Assembly (NCBI GenBank): GCA_004359425.1
Contig: PTEU01000001.1
Location: 22,588-86,587, forward strand
Direction: 5' to 3'
Length of the DNA stretch: 64,000 nt
From: Ideonella sp. MAG2
GTDB lineage: Bacteria > Pseudomonadota > Gammaproteobacteria > Burkholderiales > Burkholderiaceae_C
Position 1 is the stretch's first letter. Every line of letters starts with the position of its first letter. The notes beneath the pieces are model-generated. The model was not told the DNA's origin and searched no databases. It worked only from the letters and a program-made list of their open reading frames with translations. This document shows positions 17,401 to 24,773 of the stretch, piece by piece. Made by a program: the position numbers and the translations under genes.

Positions 17401-17851
17401 GCAGGTGCGCCTGCCCACCGAAGACCACACCGAGCGCGCCCAGCGCGCGGCCAGCTTGGCTGAAGCGGATACCCGCCGCTACCCTTGGGGTGATGATGAA
17501 GCCCAAGCGGCCACGCAGGCCAATTTCGACGCCACCGGCTTGGGCCACGCCAGCCCGGTGGGCCTGTTTGCCGCCAACCCTTTAGGCCTGTTTGACATGG
17601 CTGGCAACCTCTGGGCCTGGCAAGACAACCTCTATCAGGCCAAAGCCACCCAAGAGCGGTGGCCGAGGATCGCAGAGAATCAAGCCCTCACAACGCACAA
17701 AGACTTGGATCACTGTGATCGCCCTGCGCTGCGGGGTGGCTCTTGGATCTACGCCACAGATAACTCGCGGTGTGCGTATCGCCACTGGAACCTTCCCGGC
17801 GACTACGACGACGGCATTGGTGTGCGTTTGGTGCTGTCCCTGGTCCCTTGA
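14402..17851 (+). CDS. DGR target protein: KAP-type NTPase with C-terminal FGE-sulfatase/CLec-fold variable domain
   Basis: A 1149-residue protein. Residues 25-430 form a KAP-family P-loop NTPase: Walker A GEWGAGKS (65-72), the KAP block VWFHPWRYE (112-120) and Walker B FVDDLDRC (295-302). A helical middle follows. Residues 860-1149 are a formylglycine-generating-enzyme/sulfatase-modifying (C-type-lectin-like) domain (VRVEGGRFVRGE, LGLFDMAGNLWAW, LRGGSW), the fold commonly diversified by DGRs. The last 41 codons are the VR. Variable residues are 1117, 1118, 1128, 1129, 1133, 1134, 1136, 1137, 1138 and 1147. KAP NTPases are linked to signalling and phage defence, so it may be a diversifiable sensor that couples ligand recognition to NTP hydrolysis (inference). 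No signal peptide or clear membrane helix is seen. GGAGG precedes the ATG at 14402. Confidence 0.9.
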   Translation: MSRSRNSESGRPASGAAPSGPDDWLGYGFYADSLWARVRLALSTAQLQPAQALPTADPLVVGVYGEWGAGKSRLLELVYERARRQNGKDVAQRLQDPSAYAGSPLLNVTVPVWFHPWRYEHEPHLAVPLLMHVSEALQSTLKDLATWREAADGALVALGQPAAELLAKAEKKWGAVEAVAKMVSKVTGHHVTQAVVGVAAGFFGARESATDVLQTIKDTADRFANDDGKDGKNDTVNSHLAGKDEQGQPPTYTADGRHYYQVQKFLRDLSRITPKEAEAHGVELTQAVELRFVVFVDDLDRCLPEKAVAMLEVIKTVFNVESFAFVVALDDEVIERGISHRYRDYRFKGAKPEMPITGFEYLEKIVHLPFRLPALTREQAETFVRQHEDRLMADPALPPGCQRLWFTQTMERGLGDEGAPGKQASAAPTATARPTPLTQMLLDSFEAYVPRKLLRAQELMHQWQCVLAARGKAMQGAPDQAMFLALALLQLFAPDLYRLVRRRPGLWKEWMNAYLRLQEGFEAVFPLQRRETAPHFELHASDARLYRWAAIGPYAGQQVQTSAVGAGFTLNGDAVAGDLTAWRAAVAENWANETETLHSAEQVRLPLVLALCEYRNAHRHAFNPLLMAAALAHTLQWQTTGQVVGLARYWSLLPEEAVLQKQAETLGEVSASPPRRMRNDLNMVTLRGVLASSDASTRSTLVERLGVVAGDVLPTAVLEEVLWTIDELSITQQLAVWAQLAPFMDAAQCPERLKTEYRDKALDDAELPLLAPHLKVLGEHALLEPLGLTRQVDTVRQQLGQRRDDIERPVQEREQAANTVAALGDERFAFDPRRWQLPSKRARVLDGAAWRDTTPHEEPIPGFVRVEGGRFVRGEKGESDNPPCPIELPTFYMARTLTTVAQWQCFVQAQGYEDPQWWKEPQAWAWRQGQFDSQVENKNYRTWLARRPQDQRHQPWNWAEQVGQPQQPVWGVNWFEARAYARWLTSQLQAELGAAGLPGWQVRLPTEDHTERAQRAASLAEADTRRYPWGDDEAQAATQANFDATGLGHASPVGLFAANPLGLFDMAGNLWAWQDNLYQAKATQERWPRIAENQALTTHKDLDHCDRPALRGGSWIYATDNSRCAYRHWNLPGDYDDGIGVRLVLSLVP
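17722..17844 (+). repeat. DGR variable repeat (VR)
   Basis: A 123-bp repeat at the 3' end of the target gene, aligned without gaps to TR (offset 1621). It differs at 17750, 17753, 17783, 17786, 17799, 17801, 17807, 17810, 17813, 17814 and 17840. At all 11 positions TR has A (seven to G, two to T, two to C). All 96 non-adenine TR positions are identical. The 3' part from 17815 is invariant up to 17840 and probably contains the initiation site for mutagenic homing. Confidence 0.96.
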
Positions 17852-17873
17852 GTTTTCTGGGTTTCTGTTTACT

Positions 17874-17890
17874 GACCGGCAAAGCCGGTC
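17874..17890 (+). other. Hairpin/cruciform downstream of VR
   Basis: GACCGGC-AAA-GCCGGTC is a perfect seven-pair inverted repeat with a three-base loop, 29 bases after the VR and 19 bases before the reverse transcriptase start. Several DGRs carry a short GC-rich inverted repeat just after VR that promotes target recognition. The same role is inferred here. Confidence 0.7.
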
Positions 17891-17909
17891 GAATTTTCCA
17901 AAGCGCCGT

Positions 17910-18977
17910 ATGGCCAAACGATTTGGGCACCTGATGGTGCAGATCACCGCCTTCGACAACCTCTGGGCGGCCTTTAGAAAGGCCGCCAAGGGCAAGCGCA
18001 GCCAGCCCGAAGTGGCGGCTTTTGAAAACGACTTGATGCCTAACTTGGTGGCCCTGCAAGAGGCTTTGCAAAGCGGTGAGTGGCGGCCCGGTGTGTACCG
18101 CAGCTTTCACATCCATGAGCCCAAGCACCGCCTGATCAGCGCGGCCCCATTTGCGGACCGCGTGGTCCACCATGCCCTGGTGCGGGTGATTGAACCTCTG
18201 TTTGAGCGCACCTTCATTGGCGACTCTTATGCCAACCGGGTGGGCAAGGGCAGCCATGCGGCGCTGGACCGCGCACAGGGCTGGATGCGGCACTATCCCT
18301 TTGTATTGCAGTGCGATATCCGCCAGTTCTTTCCACAGGTGGACCACCAAGTGCTGATGGGCGTACTGGCCCGCAAGCTGGCTTGCCCGGCCACCTTAGC
18401 CTTGTGCGGGCACATCTTGGCTGGCGGCGAAGACGGGCGCAGTGAGCCGCTATTCTTTCCTGGTGATGACCTCTTGGCAGCCACCCGGTCCCGTGGTTTG
18501 CCCATTGGCAACTTGACGAGCCAGTTCTGGGCCAACGTCTTGCTCAATGAGTTGGACCAGTTCGTCAAGCGCGAGCTGCACTGGGGGCCGTACCTGCGCT
18601 ATGTGGACGACTTTTTGCTTTTGGGGCATGACAAAGCGGCGCTGTGGCAGGCTCGCGAGGCCATTGTCCAGAAGTTGGCGGCTTTGCGATTGGCGCTGCA
18701 CACCCGCAGCAGCACTGTGGCTGCCGCCGCTACGGGCGTTCCCTTTTTGGGCTTCAGACTGTTTGCCCACTATCGCCGCTTGAAGGCCCGCAACGTCAAG
18801 GCCTTTGTTCGGCGGCAAGCGGTGTGGCGCAGGGCGGTGGCGCGTGGTGACATGGGCTTGGCCAATGTGAGTGTGGCCACCGCAGGCTGGGTGGCTCACG
18901 CCCGCCATGCCCACAGTTTGCGGCTGCGATCTGCCTTATTGGCGCGCCCCTTTCGCGTTGGGCGCGCTTGCGCATGA
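17910..18977 (+). CDS. Diversity-generating retroelement reverse transcriptase
   Basis: A 355-residue reverse transcriptase that would copy the TR RNA into adenine-mutagenised cDNA. RT motifs are readable in order: LQCDIRQFFPQVDH (metal-binding Asp of motif A), GLPIGNLTSQFWANV (with the IGN-x-x-SQ form typical of DGR enzymes rather than the QGxxxSP of group II intron or retron enzymes) and LRYVDDFLLLG (catalytic YVDD). No maturase or endonuclease domain follows, and the length fits DGR enzymes. The ATG at 17910 is chosen; 17934 is also in frame. It lies 58 bases after the target stop and overlaps avd by four bases. Confidence 0.95.
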   Translation: MAKRFGHLMVQITAFDNLWAAFRKAAKGKRSQPEVAAFENDLMPNLVALQEALQSGEWRPGVYRSFHIHEPKHRLISAAPFADRVVHHALVRVIEPLFERTFIGDSYANRVGKGSHAALDRAQGWMRHYPFVLQCDIRQFFPQVDHQVLMGVLARKLACPATLALCGHILAGGEDGRSEPLFFPGDDLLAATRSRGLPIGNLTSQFWANVLLNELDQFVKRELHWGPYLRYVDDFLLLGHDKAALWQAREAIVQKLAALRLALHTRSSTVAAAATGVPFLGFRLFAHYRRLKARNVKAFVRRQAVWRRAVARGDMGLANVSVATAGWVAHARHAHSLRLRSALLARPFRVGRACA

Positions 18978-19303
18978 GCGACTCCCCCGCGTTCACCAAG
19001 TTGCATGACTTGCTGGTCTGGCTGCTGCCGCTGAGCCTCAAGTTTCCCAGGGCGCATCGCTTTGTGCTGGCCCGTCAGGTGCAAGAGCAGGTCTTTGGCC
19101 TGCAGCATCAACTGATGCGTGCTGGGCGCACGCCCCAAGTGCGAGTGGCGCTACAGGAGGCGGACGCCTGCTTGGCCCAATTGCGCGCCACGATGCGCTT
19201 GGCCCACGAACTGCGCTTGATCAGTGACGGCCAGTTGGAGCACTTTGCCCGCCTCACCACCGAATTGGGGCGTTTGGTAGGTGCTTGGATGAAGCGGGCT
19301 TGA
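18974..19303 (+). CDS. avd: Avd-like four-helix-bundle DGR accessory protein
   Basis: A 109-residue, helix-rich, basic protein (segments LHDLLVWLLPLSLKFPRAHR, QVRVALQEADACLAQLRATM, HFARLTTELGRLVGAWMKR) matching the four-helix Avd family. In characterised DGRs, Avd forms a pentamer that binds the reverse transcriptase and TR RNA and is needed for mutagenic retrohoming. It starts at ATG 18974, overlapping the RT stop (ATGA), which implies translational coupling. Identification rests on size, KFPR-type sequence and position; no catalytic residues are expected. Confidence 0.88.
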   Translation: MSDSPAFTKLHDLLVWLLPLSLKFPRAHRFVLARQVQEQVFGLQHQLMRAGRTPQVRVALQEADACLAQLRATMRLAHELRLISDGQLEHFARLTTELGRLVGAWMKRA

Positions 19304-19342
19304 CGCCTTGCGCCTACACTGCCCGGCGGTTCCGCTGCAGCA

Positions 19343-19465
19343 CCCTGCGCTGCGGGGTGGCTCTTGGATCAACACCACAGATAACTCGCGGTGTGCGTAT
19401 CGCAACAGGAACCTTCCCGACAACTACAACAACAACATTGGTGTGCGTTTGGTGCTGTCCATGGT
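19343..19465 (+). repeat. DGR template repeat (TR)
   Basis: The invariant 123-bp template, 39 bases after avd and outside any gene. It has 27 adenines, many in AAC codons placed where the VR frame encodes variable residues, so mutation of A at codon positions 1 and 2 gives wide amino-acid variety while avoiding stops. The segment after 19436 lacks adenines except at 19461. It lies downstream of both RT and avd, an uncommon order compared with the classical VR-avd-TR-RT arrangement. Confidence 0.96.
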
Positions 19466-19712
19466 GACGCCACGCCCTGGCCGACAGAGCCGAGCCTGTA
19501 CGCAGGCCCGGTGAGGCCCAGAGGTGGCACTAGCGCAGCGGCTGACCGGGTTGCGCATGAAAGCTGTGCCAGCCAAATAGAAACCGACCGCCAGGTCGGC
19601 CTGCCGGGCATCCTGGGCCAACGTACTGGCCCACGGTGCCCGGGTAGCGTTGGGGTTGGAGCGCTTGCATGCAACGAGCACTGGCACTTGGCGGCCACCA
19701 GACCTTTGATGC
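19466..19712 (+). ncRNA. Non-coding region after TR, probable 3' part of the DGR template RNA
   Basis: About 250 bases with no convincing gene. CCGACC-GCCA-GGTCGG (19584-19599) forms a six-pair tetraloop hairpin. In studied DGRs the sequence 3' of TR is part of the structured RNA that primes cDNA synthesis. Assigning that role here is inference from position; the RNA ends are unknown. Confidence 0.45.
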
Positions 19713-19724
19713 ATGATGGCAACC

Positions 19725-20021
19725 ATGAAGCGCGCCGAACTCCTAGCCCTGCTACAGCAACACCGCCCGGTGCTGGCCGAGCGCTTTGGGCTGACCAAGC
19801 TGGCTCTGTTTGGCAGCCACGCCCGCGACGAAGCCCGGCCAGACAGTGACGTCGATGTGCTGGTGGCGTTTGATGGCCCCGCCACTTCCGAGCGCTACTT
19901 TGGCGTGCAGTTTTATCTGGAAGACCTGCTGAACCGGCCGATTGACTTGGTGACTGAGGGCGCGCTGCGTCCGCAGTTCAGACCCTATGTCGAGCGAGAC
20001 GCCATTGCCGTCGGGGCGTGA
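19725..20021 (+). CDS. mntA: MntA-type minimal nucleotidyltransferase (antitoxin)
   Basis: A 98-residue minimal nucleotidyltransferase with the GS-x10-D-x-D active site (FGSHARDEARPDSDVDVL). In MntA-HepT toxin-antitoxin pairs the MNT protein adenylylates a tyrosine of HepT and silences its RNase activity. The ATG at 19725 is preferred because the copy fused to BCCT has exactly the same length; ATGs at 19713 and 19716 are in frame. It overlaps hepT by 35 bases, which fits coupled expression. Confidence 0.88.
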   Translation: MKRAELLALLQQHRPVLAERFGLTKLALFGSHARDEARPDSDVDVLVAFDGPATSERYFGVQFYLEDLLNRPIDLVTEGALRPQFRPYVERDAIAVGA

Positions 20022-20358
20022 CCCAAGGTTGTACTTGGTGGACATGCTGGACTTTGGTCGGCGTGCTCTGGATTACGCGGGTGATTTGTCTCTGTCCGAG
20101 ATCTTGGCTGACCAGATGCGCTACGACGCCATCTTGCGCAACCTGGAGTTGATTGGAGAAGCGGCGACCCACGTTCCGCCAGAGCTTCGCGCCATGGCGT
20201 CAGACATTCCGTGGCGCAAGGTTGTGGGCACCCGCAACCGCGTTGCCCACGCGTATCTGGGCATTGACGCCCAAACGGTGTGGAGCATTCTGCGAGACGA
20301 CCTGCCGAGTCTTCTCGTGGCTCTGGATCGCTTGCGACAGAAAGCCGGAGCGACCTAA
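19987..20358 (+). CDS. hepT: HepT-like HEPN ribonuclease toxin (DUF86)
   Basis: A 123-residue HEPN-domain protein with the RNase motif R-x4-H and the following Tyr (GTRNRVAHAYLGID, the R-x4-H-x-Y form) that MntA modifies. Upstream is the conserved block LRNLELIGEAATHVPPELR typical of DUF86/HepT proteins. It probably cleaves RNA, such as tRNA, when not modified. The ATG at 19987 gives a 35-base overlap with mntA. Homologues often begin near RLYLVDML, so a later start is possible. A 41-bp inverted-repeat hairpin follows. Confidence 0.88.
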   Translation: MSSETPLPSGRDPRLYLVDMLDFGRRALDYAGDLSLSEILADQMRYDAILRNLELIGEAATHVPPELRAMASDIPWRKVVGTRNRVAHAYLGIDAQTVWSILRDDLPSLLVALDRLRQKAGAT

Positions 20359-20379
20359 ACCAATCTAAAGGCGATCCGG

Positions 20380-20420
20380 CACCATGAAATTCGAAAACCC
20401 AATGTTCGAATTTCATGGTG
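20380..20420 (+). terminator. Long perfect inverted repeat between hepT and prfC
   Basis: CACCATGAAATTCGAA (20380-20395) and TTCGAATTTCATGGTG (20405-20420) are perfect 16-bp inverted copies around a nine-base loop, followed by TTTT. It lies between the convergent hepT and prfC genes and can serve as a terminator, strongest on the plus strand. The stem is unusually long and AT-rich for this genome. Confidence 0.65.
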
Positions 20421-20432
20421 TTTTGGGCTCAG

Positions 20433-22061
<1,629 letters not shown>

Positions 22062-22216
22062 GGGCAAGAAGCGGCCCGGGCGGGCGGCTTGGGCAAAAGT
22101 AGCGCACCCGGCCGCAAGCCAAAAAGGCTGCTGGCGCGGGTGCTGGAGCCGCCATTATCGGACCAGCGCTGTGCTCCACCCAACAGGGCCGGACACATCG
22201 GCCGGCCCCTTGCACA

Positions 22217-23857
22217 TCAAGCCTTCAGCAAATGGTCCCCAAACTGCTCGCGCAGCTTGATCTTCTGCATCTTGCCTGTGGCCCCCAGCGGGATGGCGTC
22301 CACAAACACCACGTCGTCGGGCGTCCACCACTTGGCGATCTTGCCCTCGTAAAAGGCCAGCAGTTCGTCGCGGGTCACTTCTTGGCCCGGCTTTTTCATC
22401 ACCACCAGCAAGGGGCGCTCGTCCCACTTGGCGTGCTTGGCGGCAATGCAGGCGGCCATGGCCACGGCCGGGTGGGCCATGGCGATGTTCTCCAGGTCGA
22501 TGGAGCCAATCCATTCGCCGCCGGACTTGATCACGTCCTTGCTGCGGTCGGTGATCTGCATAAAGCCTTCGGGGTCGATGGTGGCCACGTCGCCGGTGGG
22601 GAACCAGCCTTGTCCTTGATCGTCGGGCCGCAGGGGGTTGCCGCCCTCGCCCTTGAAGTATTGGCTGATGATCCACGGGCCACGCACCAGCAGCTCGCCG
22701 CTGGACTGGCCGTCATGTGGCAGCTCGCGGCCATCTTCGCCCACCACCTTCATGTCTACGCCATACACGGCGCGGCCTTGCTTGGCCTGCACAGCCAGCC
22801 TGCCCTCCAAGGGCAGCGCCTCGTGCGAGGGCTTGAGGGCGCAGACGGTGCCCAGCGGGCTCATCTCCGTCATGCCCCAGGCGTGCAGCACATGCACGTG
22901 GTACTTCTCTTCAAAGGTCTTCATCATGGCCGGTGGGCAGGCCGAGCCACCAATCACCGTGCGGTTGACGGTGCTAAAGCGCAGGCCCTGGGCTTCCATA
23001 TAGCCCAGCAAGCCTTGCCACACCGTGGGCACCCCGGCGGCCATGGTGACTTTTTCGTTCTCCATCAGGCCATGCAGCGAGGCCCCGTCCAAATGCGGGC
23101 CGGGGAAGATCAGCTTGGCCCCCACCATACAGGCAATGTAAGGGATGCCCCAAGCGTTGACATGGAACATGGGCACCACGGGCAAGATGACATCGCGTGC
23201 GCCAATGTTCAGGGCGTCTGGCGCGGTGGCCGCCATGGTGTGCAGCAGGGTGGAGCGGTGGCTGTAGAGCGCGCCCTTGGGGTTGCCGGTGGTGCCCGAG
23301 GTGTAGCACAGCGTGGCGGCGGTGTTTTCGTCAAAGCTGGGCCAGGTGAAATTGGGCGAGGCTTGGTCCAGCAGGTCTTCGTAGCACAGCAGGCCTGGGA
23401 TCTTGCTATTGGCCGGGAAGTGCTCACGGCCGCACAGGACGACAAAGTGTTTGACGGTTTTGACCCGCCCGGCCACGGCTTCAATGAGCGGCAGAAAGGT
23501 CAGGTCAAAGCACAGCACATGGTCTTCGGCGTGGTCGGCAATCCACACCAGTTGGTCGGGGTGCAGGCGAGGGTTGAGGGTGTGCAGCACTGCGCCCGAG
23601 CCCGAGACGCCGTAGTACACCTCCATATGGCGGTAGCCGTTCCAGGCCACGGTGGCCACACGCTGGCCGGGCTGCACGCCCAAGCTGGCCAGGGCGTTGG
23701 CCACGCGGCGCGAGCGCTCGGCCAGGTCTTTGAAGCGGTAGCGGTGCAGATCGCCCTCCACGCGCCGAGAGACGATCTCCTGCTCGCCGTGGTGGCGCTC
23801 GGCATGGGTCAGCAGGCTGGAGATCAGCAGTTGCTGTTGCATCATCAGGCCATTCAT
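22217..23857 (-). CDS. Acyl-CoA synthetase (AMP-forming), fatty-acid/methylthioalkanoate CoA ligase type
   Basis: A 546-residue member of the ANL superfamily that activates a carboxylic acid to acyl-AMP and then acyl-CoA. Motifs: [20 protein letters not shown] (ATP P-loop), [31 protein letters not shown] and the C-terminal catalytic lysine region [11 protein letters not shown]. The NVNAWG region and overall sequence resemble medium-chain or 3-methylthiopropionate ligases (DmdB-like); the substrate cannot be fixed by reading. AGGAGA stands five bases before the ATG at 23857. It may serve the same fatty-acid catabolism as the acyl-CoA dehydrogenase and thiolase elsewhere in the window. Confidence 0.9.
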   Translation of the reverse strand: MNGLMMQQQLLISSLLTHAERHHGEQEIVSRRVEGDLHRYRFKDLAERSRRVANALASLGVQPGQRVATVAWNGYRHMEVYYGVSGSGAVLHTLNPRLHPDQLVWIADHAEDHVLCFDLTFLPLIEAVAGRVKTVKHFVVLCGREHFPANSKIPGLLCYEDLLDQASPNFTWPSFDENTAATLCYTSGTTGNPKGALYSHRSTLLHTMAATAPDALNIGARDVILPVVPMFHVNAWGIPYIACMVGAKLIFPGPHLDGASLHGLMENEKVTMAAGVPTVWQGLLGYMEAQGLRFSTVNRTVIGGSACPPAMMKTFEEKYHVHVLHAWGMTEMSPLGTVCALKPSHEALPLEGRLAVQAKQGRAVYGVDMKVVGEDGRELPHDGQSSGELLVRGPWIISQYFKGEGGNPLRPDDQGQGWFPTGDVATIDPEGFMQITDRSKDVIKSGGEWIGSIDLENIAMAHPAVAMAACIAAKHAKWDERPLLVVMKKPGQEVTRDELLAFYEGKIAKWWTPDDVVFVDAIPLGATGKMQKIKLREQFGDHLLKA

Positions 23858-23977
23858 AGAGTCTCCTTGAGTGGACAAAGGGTCACGGGGTGTTGTTGGA
23901 CGGACAGGGCGCAGGCCCAAAGCGCCCGCAAGGTTGCCACAAGCGGCGCGCCGAATCCCTAGCAATTACCAGCGGAG

Positions 23978-24047
23978 CTAGGGTCTGTTGACATATAAAT
24001 CCTGCCCGCGCAGGAGTGTCCAAGGGGGCTGGAGTAGGCGCGATCCG
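23978..24047 (+). mobile_element. Truncated MITE-like element (70-bp left end)
   Basis: A 70-bp sequence identical to the left end of the complete element at 24500-24769 and in the same orientation. It starts with CTAGGGTCTGTTGACATATA and ends abruptly at the strictosidine-synthase-like remnant. The right part is missing, so a deletion ran from inside the element into the gene. Confidence 0.85.
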
Positions 24048-24428
24048 AGAGATGGCCAGCAGGCCGCGCATGGCATCGGCCGCAATCATCCGGCCCTGAG
24101 CATCAAAGTCAAAGCCCAGCACCCGGCCACCTGTTTGTGCCCAGACGGAGCGCTCACTGCCATCGGGCTTCATGCGCAGCAGCTTGCCGCTGCTCACTGC
24201 GGTGTAGAGCCAGCCGTCTGGCCCCAAGGCCACATGCTCTGGCCCCTCTTCAGCCCCCAGGCTGATCATCTGCAAACCAGCCAGCCGGGTATTGGGCGCA
24301 TGCGGCCCCACATAGCCCGGCGCATTGGGTGCTACCCAGGCTTGCGCTTGGATGGGCACGGGCCACAGCAACAAATAGCTGGCAAGTCCGGCCAGCAGAA
24401 ACACCAGTGTCAGGAGCAGTTTCTTCAT
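24048..24428 (-). pseudogene. Strictosidine synthase-like / SMP-30-type beta-propeller protein, N-terminal remnant
   Basis: The first 127 codons encode a membrane-anchoring N-terminus (MKKLLLTLVFLLAGLASYLL) and the start of a six-bladed beta-propeller (GPEHVALGPDGWLYTAV, RVLGFDFDAQGRMIAADA). A complete protein would be about 350 residues. At 24047 the frame enters the truncated MITE-like sequence and continues as unrelated residues, so the last two thirds are gone. It lies between two direct copies of the element, which suggests element-associated deletion. Confidence 0.8.
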
Positions 24429-24499
24429 GAGGCCTATTGTGATGCGACGAGGCTAGCGCACCTATCCCCAATGACGGCATGCGGTGATGCCTGCGGGCA

Positions 24500-24769
24500 C
24501 TAGGGTCTGTTGACATATAAATCCTGCCCGCGCAGGAGTGTCCAAGGGGGCTGGAGTAGGCGCGATCCGCGGCCCGGGCTGGTGCCCGGGCAAGGTGAGT
24601 AACGCCCGCCAGCGCCCTTGGACGCCCTGCCCACAGGGTGAGCCCTACAGGCCACGCCATTCGTTGTTGCGCCGCTTGCCCGCACAGAGGTGCGGGCGGC
24701 GCAGCGCGCCTAGACTGGCATGGCCTGTAGGGCTCACGCGGGTAGGATTTATATGTCAACAGACCCTAG
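24500..24769. mobile_element. MITE-like element with 33-bp terminal inverted repeats
   Basis: A 270-bp element without a transposase. Its terminal inverted repeats (24500-24532 and 24737-24769) begin CTAGGGTCTGTTGACATATA and match over 33 bp with one difference. CTAG at the ends may include the target duplication. The interior has further subterminal inverted repeats (GTGAGCCCTACAGGCC against GGCCTGTAGGGCTCAC). It ends four bases from the alkylsulfatase stop. A full-length transposon providing transposase in trans is expected elsewhere in the genome. The ends suggest an IS5-like family, but this is not certain. Confidence 0.85.
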
Positions 24770-24773
24770 TACA

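Noticed and set aside
17592..17909. Upstream extension of the reverse transcriptase frame through the VR
   Set aside because: It runs through the VR in another frame and lacks RT-like sequence; the ATG at 17910 starts the homologous part.
17910..18977. Retron or group II intron reverse transcriptase
   Set aside because: No maturase or endonuclease domain, no msr/msd structure, the SQ motif is of DGR type, and a TR/VR pair is present.
17722..19465. The VR/TR pair as two CRISPR-like or simple repeats
   Set aside because: Only two copies, 1.6 kb apart, with all differences at adenines of one copy, which fits a DGR and not CRISPR.
13919..20021. Composite transposon bounded by the mntA copies
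   Set aside because: No transposase and no terminal inverted repeats at the copies; they are coding paralogues, so only homologous recombination is proposed.
22232..23962. 576-residue plus-strand open frame
   Set aside because: Antisense shadow of the acyl-CoA ligase, with low-complexity composition typical of high-GC complements.
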